NCBI RefSeq assembly: GCF_004364435.1 | Contig: NZ_SOCT01000007.1 | Span: 1-64,000, forward strand | Direction: 5' to 3' | Length of the DNA: 64,000 nt | Origin: Pseudomonas sp. LP_7_YM | Lineage (GTDB): Bacteria; Pseudomonadota; Gammaproteobacteria; Pseudomonadales; Pseudomonadaceae | Shown: piece by piece, positions 47,402-56,219 of the stretch | Numbering within the stretch: position 1 is the first letter of the stretch | Layout: the number at the start of each line of letters is the position of its first letter | The notes under the pieces: generated by a model | Told to the model about the DNA's origin: nothing | What the model saw: only the letters and a program-made list of their open reading frames with translations | Database searches by the model: none | Translations under genes and position numbers: made by a program

Positions 47402-49840
47402 TTATTCCTCCAGCAACCCCTTTACGCGCTCACTGAGTATCGGTATCGAGAAGGGCTTGGTCAGCACATGCATGCCCGGGTCCAGACGCCCCTTGCCCAG
47501 CGCAGCGTTTTGCGCATAGCCCGTGACAAACAGCACTTTGAGCCTTGGGCGCAATGAGCGGGCGGCGTCGGCCAGTTGTCGGCCGTTCATGCCACCGGGC
47601 AGCCCGACGTCCGACACCAGCAGGTCGATCGCCTGCCGGGTTTGCAGAATCTCCAGAGCCGCTGCGCCATTATCTGCTTCCAGCACGCGATAGCCATGAT
47701 CGGCCAGGACCTCAGCCACCAGTGCGCGTACCGCTGGCTCATCGTCCACCACCAGCACCGTTTCGCCCCCAGCAATGTGGGGCGTGGGTTCATGCGGGGT
47801 AGCTTGCTGCGGGACCACTGCCAGGACATCGCTTTGAGCCGGAAGGAAGATGCACACTTGCGTACCTTTTCCCGGCTTTGACTGAATGCGCACGCAGCCA
47901 CCAGACTGTCGCGCAAATCCGTAGATCATCGACAATCCCAGTCCGGTGCCCATGCCGATAGGCTTGGTGGTGAAAAACGGGTCGAACGCCCGCTTGACCA
48001 CTTCGCTGCTCATGCCACTGCCGTTGTCGCTGACGCATAGCGCCACATAGCGGCCCTCGGGCAGTTCAAGTTCGAGGGTGTCGGCAGCGTCGACGGTTTT
48101 GTTACAGGTCTCGATCAGCAACTGCCCGCCGTCGGGCATCGCATCCCGGGCGTTGAGACATAGGTTGAGCAGGGCGTTTTCCAGCTGATGCGAGTCCACC
48201 AGCGTTGCCCACAACCCCGGCGTGCCAATCACGTCCATGGCAATGGAGGGGCCGACGGTACCGCGAATCAGTTCGGCCATGCCTTCGACCAGGTGATCGA
48301 TATCGGTGGGCTTGGGGTCCAGCGTCTGTCTTCGTGAAAATGCCAGCAGTCGATGCGTCAGCGCCGCCGCGCGACGCGAGCCCTCCATCGCTGCATTTAT
48401 ATAGCGCCCGAGATTTTCGGTCTGGCCTTTGTCGACGCGGCTTTTCAGCAGTTCGATATTGCCACTGACCCCCATCAGCAAGTTATTGAAGTCGTGGGCC
48501 AGACCACCCGTGAGCTGTCCGACCGCTTCCATCTTCTGCGATTGTCGCAGCGCTTCCTCGGCAGAGCGCAGGGCTTCGGAGCGCTCCTTTTCCACGGTCA
48601 TGTGTTTACCCAGGGCGAACACCCGCCCGGTATCCGGCGCTGCGGTCCAGCCGATCCAGCGGTAGGTGCCGTCCTTGTGCCGATAGCGATTCTCGAACAG
48701 CGGAAGTGCGCCCGTGACCGCCTTCTTCAGCGCGCGTTGGGTCGCTTCGATATCCTCGGGATGCGTCAGGGACAGTATGTGCGTCCCGATCAGTTCGGCT
48801 GGCTGGTAACCCAGAATGGTCGACCATGCCGGATTGACGCGTAGAAACCGCCCATTGAAATCCATCATCGCCAGCAGGTCCGGCGAAATATCCCACAGGC
48901 AGTTCAACTCGGCGGTCCTGGCAGCCAGTGCCTGCGCTTGGCGCTTTTCCGTGGTGATGTCCCTGGCGCTGCAATACATCTTGCCGCCCTCGGGCACTGC
49001 GACCCAGGACAGCCAGCGATAACTGCCATCCCTGTGGCGATAGCGGTTTTCCAGGTTCAGTACTGGATAGTTGCGGGCCAGCGCAGTAAAGGCTTGCTGG
49101 CTTTTCTCTACGTCGTCGGGATGAATCAGATCGGTGAATGAAAAGGCGGCCAGATCGTCGTCGGACCAGCCAAGCGCCGAACGCCACGCAGGGTTGGTGG
49201 TGACGAAACGCAGCTCGGCGGTCATGATCGAGAGCAGGTCAGGGCTGACCTGCCACGTCAGTCCGCGCTCATGCGAGCGCTCGATGACCTGACGCTCAAG
49301 CGAGGCAATCAACTCCAGCCTGCGCTCTTCGCTTGCCCTCAGGGCACGTTGATCGAGCACCCTGCGGGTGGTTTCGTTGGTCACGCAGAGCAGGCCCACG
49401 ACCTCATTGTGCTCGTCGATCACCGGCGAGAAGGAAAACGACCACCATGTACGTTCCGTCACGCCGTAGCGTGCCATTGTCAGCGGCAGGTCCTCGCATT
49501 GGTATGAGTGCCCCTTCAGCGCCATTTCCGCGAAGGGCTGCACCTGATCCCAGACGTCCGACCACAGCTGTTGAAACTGCGCACCCATCGCATGCGTCAG
49601 CCGGGGTCCAAGCACGGGGGCATACGCATCGTTGTGGAAAAACAGCCGATCAGGCCCCCAGACCAGGTACATGGATTCGGGGGAATTGAGGATCAGGTTT
49701 AAATGAATTTTCAGCGCGACAGGCCAATGCTCGATAGGCCCAAGCGAAGTGGCGCGCCAGTCGATCTCGGCGATGGTACGAGCTGCCTCGCTGTCACCGG
49801 CGGGAAAACGGGAATATCGGTTCAACGACACACGCTCCAT
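47402..49840 (-). CDS. Soluble hybrid histidine kinase with three PAS-like domains
   Basis: 812 residues with no membrane helix, so a cytoplasmic sensor. The N-terminal PAS-like domain (about 45-165, with MYLVWGPDRLFFHNDAYAP) and two typical PAS/PAC units (NRYRHRDGSYRWLSW and NRYRHKDGTYRWIGW) are followed by HisKA with His449 (GGLAHDFNNLL), HATPase (GTGLGLSMIYGFA) and a C-terminal receiver with Asp744 (LLVSDVGLPGG). The receiver on the same chain suggests signalling in trans to an unlinked partner; none is encoded nearby. The signal is unknown. It adjoins the damaged wsp region. Confidence 0.9.
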   Translation of the reverse strand: MERVSLNRYSRFPAGDSEAARTIAEIDWRATSLGPIEHWPVALKIHLNLILNSPESMYLVWGPDRLFFHNDAYAPVLGPRLTHAMGAQFQQLWSDVWDQVQPFAEMALKGHSYQCEDLPLTMARYGVTERTWWSFSFSPVIDEHNEVVGLLCVTNETTRRVLDQRALRASEERRLELIASLERQVIERSHERGLTWQVSPDLLSIMTAELRFVTTNPAWRSALGWSDDDLAAFSFTDLIHPDDVEKSQQAFTALARNYPVLNLENRYRHRDGSYRWLSWVAVPEGGKMYCSARDITTEKRQAQALAARTAELNCLWDISPDLLAMMDFNGRFLRVNPAWSTILGYQPAELIGTHILSLTHPEDIEATQRALKKAVTGALPLFENRYRHKDGTYRWIGWTAAPDTGRVFALGKHMTVEKERSEALRSAEEALRQSQKMEAVGQLTGGLAHDFNNLLMGVSGNIELLKSRVDKGQTENLGRYINAAMEGSRRAAALTHRLLAFSRRQTLDPKPTDIDHLVEGMAELIRGTVGPSIAMDVIGTPGLWATLVDSHQLENALLNLCLNARDAMPDGGQLLIETCNKTVDAADTLELELPEGRYVALCVSDNGSGMSSEVVKRAFDPFFTTKPIGMGTGLGLSMIYGFARQSGGCVRIQSKPGKGTQVCIFLPAQSDVLAVVPQQATPHEPTPHIAGGETVLVVDDEPAVRALVAEVLADHGYRVLEADNGAAALEILQTRQAIDLLVSDVGLPGGMNGRQLADAARSLRPRLKVLFVTGYAQNAALGKGRLDPGMHVLTKPFSIPILSERVKGLLEE

Positions 49841-50114
49841 TATGGGAAATCAGTGTACGCAGCCGGACTGGTTATCCTTACCCTTTACATCCGTCTGAAT
49901 AGCGGCCGCTCGATGAGATAGCCATCTCATCGGTATGCGAATTCCAAATGCCCTCACAGAGCCGGGCTGCCTCAAAGAGCATTGACCATCGCTAACCGCA
50001 GGGGTTGCGTGGTGGCATCAAATTCTACGCAGGGTGTGGCGCAGCAAGCCAGCTTACCGAGCGGTTGATGGATGCGCTTGCAGCCAACGCCGTCATGCTT
50101 GCAATCAAGGCTTT

Positions 50115-50270
50115 TCAGAGACGGTTGCAGCCGCAGGCATCATCCATTCGAATATCAGGCTTTCCAATGGCCGAGACCCTGCGCGGAAAACCAGGCCAGA
50201 AGTTCCAGTAGAACGGCATGAAGCGGGCGCTGGTGACGGTGTAAAACGTGGGGACGAAGTGCTCGGTCAT
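50115..50270 (-). CDS. Hypothetical short ORF downstream of a C4-like RNA
   Basis: 51 residues beginning MTEHFVPTFYTVTS. The ATG has TATAGGA upstream at good spacing and follows the structured RNA directly. The second half (rich in Pro, Arg, Cys) looks degenerate. I do not recognise a family. It may be the broken start of a small gene usually found after this RNA. Confidence 0.25.
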   Translation of the reverse strand: MTEHFVPTFYTVTSARFMPFYWNFWPGFPRRVSAIGKPDIRMDDACGCNRL

Positions 50271-50325
50271 GACTGCGGATCCTATAAGGTGGAGCCACCG
50301 CAGAACGTCGCCAAACGAGCAGGGT

Positions 50326-50389
50326 GGCAGCTGTGCATACCGGTTATAGGTACCCGGCAGACCCGAAGGTCTCCCATACACAGCTGCCA
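50326..50389 (-). ncRNA. Structured RNA, possibly C4-like
   Basis: On the minus strand TGGCAGCTGTG and CACAGCTGCCA form an 11-bp outer stem that encloses two hairpins: AGACC-TTCG-GGTCT (UUCG tetraloop) and CCGGGTACCTATAACCGG. The three-way-junction layout resembles C4 antisense RNAs of phage and proteobacterial genomes. The family name is from memory; only the pairing is seen. Confidence 0.4.
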
Positions 50390-50397
50390 TAACGAAT

Positions 50398-50421
50398 ATG
50401 CGGGCAGGTCACTGCCCGCAT
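50398..50421. repeat. Strong hairpin beside the C4-like RNA
   Basis: ATGCGGGCAG-GTCA-CTGCCCGCAT, a perfect 10-bp stem with a 4-base loop, extended by ACGA/TCGT with one bulge. No T-run is present on either side. It precedes the C4-like RNA on the minus strand. Confidence 0.7.
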
Positions 50422-50489
50422 TCGTAATACGGCTTAGTTCCTATAGCGGGTCGCCAAACCCAGTCGCTGGATGACCAGCGACGGGTGCG

Positions 50490-51291
50490 GCCACGCCCTG
50501 CGCCATTGTGATTGTTACCGTCGACCGCGAACAGAACATGCACCGCGTGTTCAAAGCGATGGGCCACGGCGCCATGGACGTCATCGACACGCCGGCTATC
50601 GGCGCTGGCGACCCTAAGGAGGCGGCTGCACCTTTATTGCGCAAGATTCTTAATATAGGCTGGCTTGTTGGTCAGCGTAACAGCCATGTGCGCCCGACCC
50701 CGGCGCCGTTTGGAGTGGCCGTGCAGCGTAACGGACGGGTCGCCATCGGAATCGTCCGCAGGCGGCCCGGTCGCTCGGGAGGTATTGCTCAACGAGCTGT
50801 CCAAGGATTTTCCGGCCGCTATCGTGCTGGTGCAGCATGTGAATCAGGTTTTCGCTGCCGGCATAGCGCAGTGGTTGAGCAGCTCTTCGGGGCTGCTGGT
50901 GCGACTGGCGTGCGAAGGCGAGCCACCACAGAGTGGCGGAGTGTTGCTGGCAGGCACCAATCACCATATCCGTCTGTTGAAAAACGGCACGCTGGCATAT
51001 ACCGCCGAGCCGGTGAATGAGATACACAGGCCCTCTATCGACGTGTTTTTCGAGAGTGTGGCCAGCTATTGGAGCAATGATGCAGTGGGCGTTCTGTTGA
51101 CCGGTATGGGCCGGGACGGGGCTCAAGGGCTCAAGCTGATGCGTCAGCGGGGGTTCCTGACCATCGCTTAGGATCAGCAAAGCTGCGTCGTATATGGAAT
51201 GCCGAAGGCGGCAGCCGCCATTGACGCTGCCATTGAGATTCGCCTCTTGAACACTATCGCGCCTCGTTTGAAGGAGGTATTTCCACAATGA
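50490..51291 (+). pseudogene. wspF: wspF remnant (CheB-type methylesterase), inactivated
   Basis: WspF is the CheB-like methylesterase that resets the Wsp receptor; its loss in other pseudomonads locks WspR on. Here the receiver domain is missing: homology begins near ATPCAIVIVTVDREQN. A one-base insertion near 50751 breaks VAIG/SSAGGP, and a TAG at 51169-51171 replaces a glutamine codon after RQRGFLTIA. Past that stop the frame continues through YGMPKAAAAIDAA to the normal TGA. The methylesterase motifs VLVQHV, RPSIDVFFESV and LLTGMGRDGAQGL are still readable, so decay is recent. No ribosome site or start is evident. Confidence 0.9.
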
Positions 51292-51336
51292 TTTTCCAGG
51301 TGATTTCACAGCCCGCCTGTGATCAGGAGACCCTGA

Positions 51337-52341
51337 ATGCAAGATTTGCAGGTGGACGAAATTAACGCCACGGACGAAAACGCGGCCATGGTGTTGCTGG
51401 TCAACGATCAGGCGATGATCGTCGAGGCGGTCCGCCGCGGGCTGGCGAGCCAGGAAAACATTGATTTTCATTTTTGCGCCGATCCGCATCAGGCCATCGC
51501 CCAGGCGATCCGGATCAAGCCGACGGTGATTCTGCAGGACCTGGTCATGCCGGGTCTGGACGGCCTGACGCTGGTGCGTGAGTACCGCAGCAATGCGCTG
51601 ACCCGCGACATTCCGATCATCGTGCTCTCGACCGAGGAGGACCCGCTGGTCAGAAGCGCAGCGTTCGCCGCCGGTGCCAACGATTATCTGGTCAAACTGC
51701 CGGATAATATCGAGCTGGTCGCACGCATCCGTTACCACTCGCGTTCCTACATGACGTTGCTGCAGCGTGACGAGGCATATCGTGCACTGCGTGTCAGCCA
51801 GCAGCAGTTGCTGGACACCAATCTGGTGCTGCAGCGGCTGATGAACTCCGATGGGCTGACCGGTCTGTCGAACCGTCGCCATTTCGACGAATACCTGGAG
51901 CTGGAATGGCGACGGGCGATTCGCGAGCAGACTCAGATGTCGCTAATGATGATCGATGTCGATTACTTCAAGGCGTACAACGACAACTTCGGTCATCTGG
52001 ACGGTGATGAGGCGCTGCGTCAGGTGGCCAAGGCCATTCGCTCAAGTTGCAGTCGCCCCTCCGACTTGCCTGCGCGCTACGGCGGTGAAGAGTTCGCACT
52101 GGTGCTGCCCAACACCTCCCCCGGCGGCGCCCGGCTGCTGGCCGAAAAACTGCGCCAGACCGTGGCCGGCATGAATATTCCACACATCGTTCCCCACGAA
52201 GGCTCGAACCTGACGGTCAGCATCGGTCTGGCGACGCTGGTGCCGCAGGTTGGCAGTCACAGTCGCCAGCTGATCCAGAGCGCGGATCAAGGTTTGTACG
52301 CGGCCAAGAATAACGGGCGCAATCAGGTGGTGGTGGGGTAA
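51337..52341 (+). CDS. wspR: Diguanylate cyclase response regulator WspR
   Basis: 334 residues. It makes c-di-GMP from two GTP. The receiver (~17-135) has Asp68 in VILQDLVMPG, a helical linker follows, and the GGDEF domain (~165-332) has the active GGEEF at 249-253 with the RxxD inhibitory site at 240-243. It has a good ATG with CAGGAGACC. Its operon partners wspA-E are absent and wspF is broken, yet this gene is intact. Its present input (another kinase, acetyl phosphate, or none) is unknown. Confidence 0.95.
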   Translation: MQDLQVDEINATDENAAMVLLVNDQAMIVEAVRRGLASQENIDFHFCADPHQAIAQAIRIKPTVILQDLVMPGLDGLTLVREYRSNALTRDIPIIVLSTEEDPLVRSAAFAAGANDYLVKLPDNIELVARIRYHSRSYMTLLQRDEAYRALRVSQQQLLDTNLVLQRLMNSDGLTGLSNRRHFDEYLELEWRRAIREQTQMSLMMIDVDYFKAYNDNFGHLDGDEALRQVAKAIRSSCSRPSDLPARYGGEEFALVLPNTSPGGARLLAEKLRQTVAGMNIPHIVPHEGSNLTVSIGLATLVPQVGSHSRQLIQSADQGLYAAKNNGRNQVVVG

Positions 52342-52359
52342 ACCCGCCATCCATTGCAC

Positions 52360-52384
52360 TGCGCGGGCAAGCCCACTCCCGCAG
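52360..52384. repeat. REP element
   Basis: Read on the minus strand, CTGCGGGAGTGGGCTTGCCCGC: GGGAG followed by a GGGCTTGCCC palindrome, the common Pseudomonas REP form. It lies between wspR and prfB. Confidence 0.7.
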
Positions 52385-52507
52385 GGTGGTGGAATGTTCG
52401 GCCCCGTTCCTGCTCAGCCACAACCGCTGCCCAACGGGCTGCCATCCCGACAGCGGCTCAGGTATACTCGCCGGCTTTGTAAATTTCGCCTGCGAGTGCT
52501 GCCCACC

Positions 52508-53603
52508 ATGGAAATCAACCCGATCCTAAACAGCATCAAGGACCTGTCCGAGCGCTCCGAAACCATTCGGGGGTATCTTTGACTACGATCACAAAAGTGA
52601 TCGTCTGACCGAAGTCAACCGCGAGCTCGAAGACCCGGCCGTCTGGAACAACCCGTCATATGCTCAGGAACTGGGCCGTGAGCGTTCATTGCTTGCGCAG
52701 ATCGTCGACACGCTCGACGAAATGAGTTCCGGTCTGACCGATGCCAAAGACCTGCTGGACATGGCTGTCGAAGAAGAAGACGAAGGCGCTGTCGCCGATG
52801 TCGTCACTGAAGTCGACCGCCTGCGCGAGTCGCTGGAAAAGCTCGAATTTCGCCGTATGTTCAGCGGCGAGATGGATGCGAACAACGCCTACCTCGACAT
52901 TCAGGCCGGTTCGGGTGGCACCGAGGCTCAGGACTGGGCCAATATTCTGCTGCGCATGTACCTGCGCTGGGCCGACAAGCGCGGCTTCGACGCGACCATC
53001 ATGGAACTGTCCGCCGGTGAAGTCGCCGGTATCAAGGGCGCGACGGTCCACATCAAGGGCGAATACGCCTTTGGCTGGCTGCGCACCGAGATCGGCGTAC
53101 ACCGTTTGGTGCGCAAGAGCCCGTTCGACTCCGGCAACCGCCGTCATACCTCGTTCTCGGCGGTGTTCGTATCGCCTGAGATCGATGACAACATCGAAAT
53201 CGACATCAACCCGTCAGATCTGCGCATCGACACCTACCGTTCCTCCGGTGCCGGCGGTCAGCACGTCAACACCACCGATTCGGCAGTGCGTATCACCCAC
53301 GTGCCGACCAATACCGTGGTCAGCTGCCAGAACGAACGCTCCCAGCACGCCAACAAGGACACCGCCATGAAAATGCTGCGGGCCAGGTTGTACGAGCAGG
53401 AAGTGCAGAAGCGCAACGCAGCCTCTCAGGCGCTGGAAGACACCAAGTCCGATATCGGCTGGGGTCACCAGATCCGCTCCTACGTACTCGATGCCTCGCG
53501 CATCAAGGATCTGCGTACCAGCGTCGAACGCAGCGACTGCGACAAGGTGCTCGACGGCGATCTCGACGAATACCTGATCGCGAGCCTCAAGCAGGGGCTG
53601 TAA
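52508..53603 (+). CDS. prfB: Peptide chain release factor 2 (programmed +1 frameshift)
   Basis: 364 residues after frameshifting. It ends translation at UGA and UAA. Codons 1-24 run to an in-frame TGA; a +1 slip on CTT continues at GAC and stays open to the end. The stop-codon reading tripeptide SPF is at 204-206, and the GGQ peptide-release motif at 249-251 (SSGAGGQHVN). High RF2 ends translation at the internal UGA and so limits its own synthesis. The start ATG and length agree with the family. It precedes lysS, as usual. Confidence 0.96.
52568..52583 (+). promoter_or_regulatory. prfB programmed frameshift site
   Basis: CGGGGG-TAT-CTT-TGA-C: a Shine-Dalgarno-like G-run three bases before the slippery CTT followed by TGAC, the classical RF2 autoregulatory site. 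Confidence 0.95.
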
Positions 53604-53718
53604 CCGCGACACCACCGTTGCGGGTTGCCGCGTCATATGACGCACGCGACCCGCGATCCCTTGTCGCACACACCGGGCTGGCGAGGGGCAACGAAACCGT
53701 GATGGAAAATTCAAAGAC

Positions 53719-55221
53719 ATGAGCGACCAACAACTCGACCCGCAAGCCCAGCAACAGGAAGAAAACACCCTGATCGCCCTGCGCAAGGAAAAGCTTGCTG
53801 CCGAGCGCGCCAGGGGCAACGCCTTCCCGAACGACTTCCGCCGCGAAAACTACTGCAACGACCTGCAGAAGCAGTATGCGGACAAGACCAAGGAAGAGTT
53901 GGCAGAAGCGGCGATTCCGGTCAAGGTTGCAGGTCGCATCATGCTCAACCGTGGCTCGTTCATGGTGATTCAGGACATGACCGGTCGCATCCAGGTCTAC
54001 GTCAATCGAAAGACGCTCCCGGAAGAAACCCTGGCCTCGGTGAAGACCTGGGACATGGGCGACATCATCGCCGCCGAAGGCACTCTGGCCCGTTCCGGCA
54101 AGGGCGACCTGTACGTTGAGATGACCAGCGTGCGTCTGCTGACCAAGTCGCTGCGTCCGTTGCCTGACAAACACCACGGCTTGACCGACACCGAACAGCG
54201 CTATCGTCAGCGCTACGTCGACCTGATCGTCAACGAAGACGTACGCGACACATTCCGCGTGCGCTCGCAGGTGATCGCCCACATCCGCAGCTTCCTGATG
54301 AAGCGCGACTTCCTTGAAGTCGAGACGCCGATGCTGCAGACCATTCCCGGCGGTGCCGCGGCCAAGCCGTTCGAGACTCACCACAACGCACTCGACCTGC
54401 CGATGTTCCTGCGTATCGCGCCTGAGTTGTACCTCAAGCGCCTGGTAGTCGGTGGTTTCGAGAAGGTGTTCGAGATCAACCGCAACTTCCGTAACGAAGG
54501 CGTCTCGACGCGTCACAACCCCGAATTCACCATGTTGGAGTTCTACCAGGCTTACGCCGACTACGAAGACAACATGGACCTGACCGAAGAGCTGTTCCGC
54601 GAACTGGCTCAACTGGTTCTGGGCAGCACCGACGTGCCGTACGGCGACAAGGTGTTTCACTTCGGTGAGCCGTTCGTGCGTCTGTCGGTGTTCGATTCGA
54701 TCCTCAAGTACAACCCCGAACTGACTGCCGACGACCTGAATGACATCGACAGGGCGCGTGCCATTGCCAAGAAAGCTGGCGCCAAGGTGCTGGGCTTCGA
54801 AGGTCTGGGCAAGCTGCAAGTGATGATTTTCGAAGAGCTGGTCGAGCACAAGCTGGAACAGCCGCACTTCATCACCCAGTACCCGTTCGAAGTGTCGCCG
54901 CTGGCACGTCGCAACGACGAAAACCCAAACGTCACCGACCGTTTCGAGCTGTTCATCGGTGGCCGTGAAATCGCCAACGCCTACTCCGAGCTGAACGATG
55001 CCGAAGATCAGGCCGAACGCTTCATGGCTCAGGTGGCCGACAAGGACGCCGGCGACGATGAAGCGATGCATTACGATGCCGACTTCGTTCGCGCCCTGGA
55101 ATACGGCATGCCGCCGACAGCGGGAGAGGGTATCGGTATCGACCGTCTGGTCATGCTGCTGACCAACTCGCCATCGATCCGTGATGTGATCCTGTTCCCG
55201 CACATGCGGCCGCAAGCCTAA
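53719..55221 (+). CDS. lysS: Lysyl-tRNA synthetase (class II)
   Basis: 500 residues. It attaches lysine to tRNA-Lys. The N-terminal anticodon-binding OB fold (~60-165) is followed by the class II core with motif 2 EINRNFRNEGVSTRHNPEF and motif 3 GIGIDRLVMLLTNSPSIRDVILFP. Length is normal. It lies 115 bases after prfB, the conserved order, and is followed by a strong terminator. Confidence 0.98.
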   Translation: MSDQQLDPQAQQQEENTLIALRKEKLAAERARGNAFPNDFRRENYCNDLQKQYADKTKEELAEAAIPVKVAGRIMLNRGSFMVIQDMTGRIQVYVNRKTLPEETLASVKTWDMGDIIAAEGTLARSGKGDLYVEMTSVRLLTKSLRPLPDKHHGLTDTEQRYRQRYVDLIVNEDVRDTFRVRSQVIAHIRSFLMKRDFLEVETPMLQTIPGGAAAKPFETHHNALDLPMFLRIAPELYLKRLVVGGFEKVFEINRNFRNEGVSTRHNPEFTMLEFYQAYADYEDNMDLTEELFRELAQLVLGSTDVPYGDKVFHFGEPFVRLSVFDSILKYNPELTADDLNDIDRARAIAKKAGAKVLGFEGLGKLQVMIFEELVEHKLEQPHFITQYPFEVSPLARRNDENPNVTDRFELFIGGREIANAYSELNDAEDQAERFMAQVADKDAGDDEAMHYDADFVRALEYGMPPTAGEGIGIDRLVMLLTNSPSIRDVILFPHMRPQA

Positions 55222-55230
55222 GCGTTACTG

Positions 55231-55263
55231 AAAAAGCCGCCTGAGCAAGGGCGGCTTTTTTTT
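55231..55263 (+). terminator. lysS terminator
   Basis: AAAAAGCCGCC and GGCGGCTTTTT pair across an 8-base loop and end in a long T-run just after lysS. Confidence 0.95.
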
Positions 55264-55288
55264 GCCCGTTTGCGAACGCTGAGGCTTC

Positions 55289-55380
55289 TGTGGGCGCCAA
55301 TTCATTGGCGAGATGGACGTTCGGTCGTTGCATCTGCATCGACGGACCTGTTTTTTTTGCGAATGAATTCGCTCCCGCGG
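55289..55380. repeat. Inverted REP pair (BIME-like)
   Basis: TGTGGGCGCCAATTCATTGG at 55289 and, inverted, GCGAATGAATTCGCTCCCGC near 55359. Two REP units facing each other, about 45 bases apart, form the usual doublet. They lie between the lysS terminator and the TetR gene. Confidence 0.75.
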
Positions 55381-55451
55381 ATCGCTCCTCGATGGGCCGG
55401 ACATTTTCTTCCGGTTATTTCAAGCACAGACCACAGAAAGGAAAACCTGTC

Positions 55452-56183
55452 GTGAATCGCATGATCGCTCAAAAGGGGGCCGCCGGCCTCGCCACGGCAG
55501 TCGCGCAGAGTGTTCAGTACCAAGGCCGCAAGGCCAGTCGACAGGGCAGTGAGCAGCGTCGCCAGCTCATTCTCGACGCCGCTATGCGCATTCTTATTCG
55601 TGACGGTGTGCGAGCGGTGCGTCACCGTGCGGTGGCAGCCGAGGCGCAGGTGCCGTTATCGGCCACCACCTATTACTTCAAGGACATCGACGACCTGCTC
55701 ACCGACGCCTTCGCGCAATACGTCGAGCGCAGCGCTGCCTACATGGCCAAGCTGTGGACCAACACTGAAAACCTGTTACGGGAGATGGTTGCGCGTAACG
55801 ACGGCAGCGCCGAGGCACGCGCGCGGCTGGCGGACGAAATCGCAAGCATGACGATGGAGTACGTGCGCCACCAGTTGCTGACCCGCCGCGACCAGTTGAT
55901 TGCCGAGCATGCTTTTCGCCTGGAAGCATTGATCAACCCGCGTCTGGCGCCTTTGGTCGCCGCGCATCAGGAAATTCTCTTGCAGGGAAGTGCCCAGTTT
56001 CTCGAGGTGATGGGCTCCAGCCAGGCGCAACTGGATGCTCAGGTGTTGACGGGGATTATCGGGCGGATGGAATATCAAGGCTTGCTCGAAGGGCCACGTC
56101 CCGACGCAGACCGGGAAATGCTCGCTATTCTTACACGTCAGATGCATCTGGTATTGGGCACTGCACGGCCAATGGCTGGTTGA
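55452..56183 (+). CDS. TetR-family transcriptional regulator
   Basis: 243 residues. The N-terminal helix-turn-helix runs from about residue 35: RRQLILDAAMRILIRDG, then VRHRAVAAEAQVPLSATTYYF. The C-terminal ligand domain has no close named relative I can recognise. The chosen start is GTG with AAGGA upstream; an ATG three codons later is possible. It leads a run of same-strand genes (lipoprotein, DUF1704 protein, hydrolase), which it may control. Confidence 0.85.
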   Translation: MNRMIAQKGAAGLATAVAQSVQYQGRKASRQGSEQRRQLILDAAMRILIRDGVRAVRHRAVAAEAQVPLSATTYYFKDIDDLLTDAFAQYVERSAAYMAKLWTNTENLLREMVARNDGSAEARARLADEIASMTMEYVRHQLLTRRDQLIAEHAFRLEALINPRLAPLVAAHQEILLQGSAQFLEVMGSSQAQLDAQVLTGIIGRMEYQGLLEGPRPDADREMLAILTRQMHLVLGTARPMAG

Positions 56184-56219
56184 GAACCTTTATTTCTGGA
56201 ATCACCTTCAGGAGAAACG

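Larger units (their letters stand above)
49841..50489. other. Rearranged non-coding region replacing wspA-wspE
   Basis: No convincing gene is present. In related pseudomonads the wsp chemosensory genes precede wspF; here ~650 bp separate the kinase gene from a wspF fragment. It contains a perfect hairpin CGATGAGAT-AGCC-ATCTCATCG at 49911-49932, a C4-like RNA and leader at 50326-50421 (minus strand) and a short open frame. No remains of WspA, B, C, D or E could be recognised in any frame. Confidence 0.6.

Noticed and set aside
49911..49932. Hairpin CGATGAGAT-AGCC-ATCTCATCG as a terminator
   Set aside because: It has no T-run on either strand and lies upstream, not downstream, of the kinase gene. 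Recorded only as a structure in the rearranged region.
50005..50211. 68-residue plus-strand frame in the wsp gap
   Set aside because: It has no ribosome site and no family resemblance, and its sequence overlaps the minus-strand leader and ORF. Probably random.
53587..55215. 542-residue open frame opposite lysS
   Set aside because: A codon-bias shadow of LysS; its composition (Val, His, Gln rich) and lack of a start signal argue against a gene.
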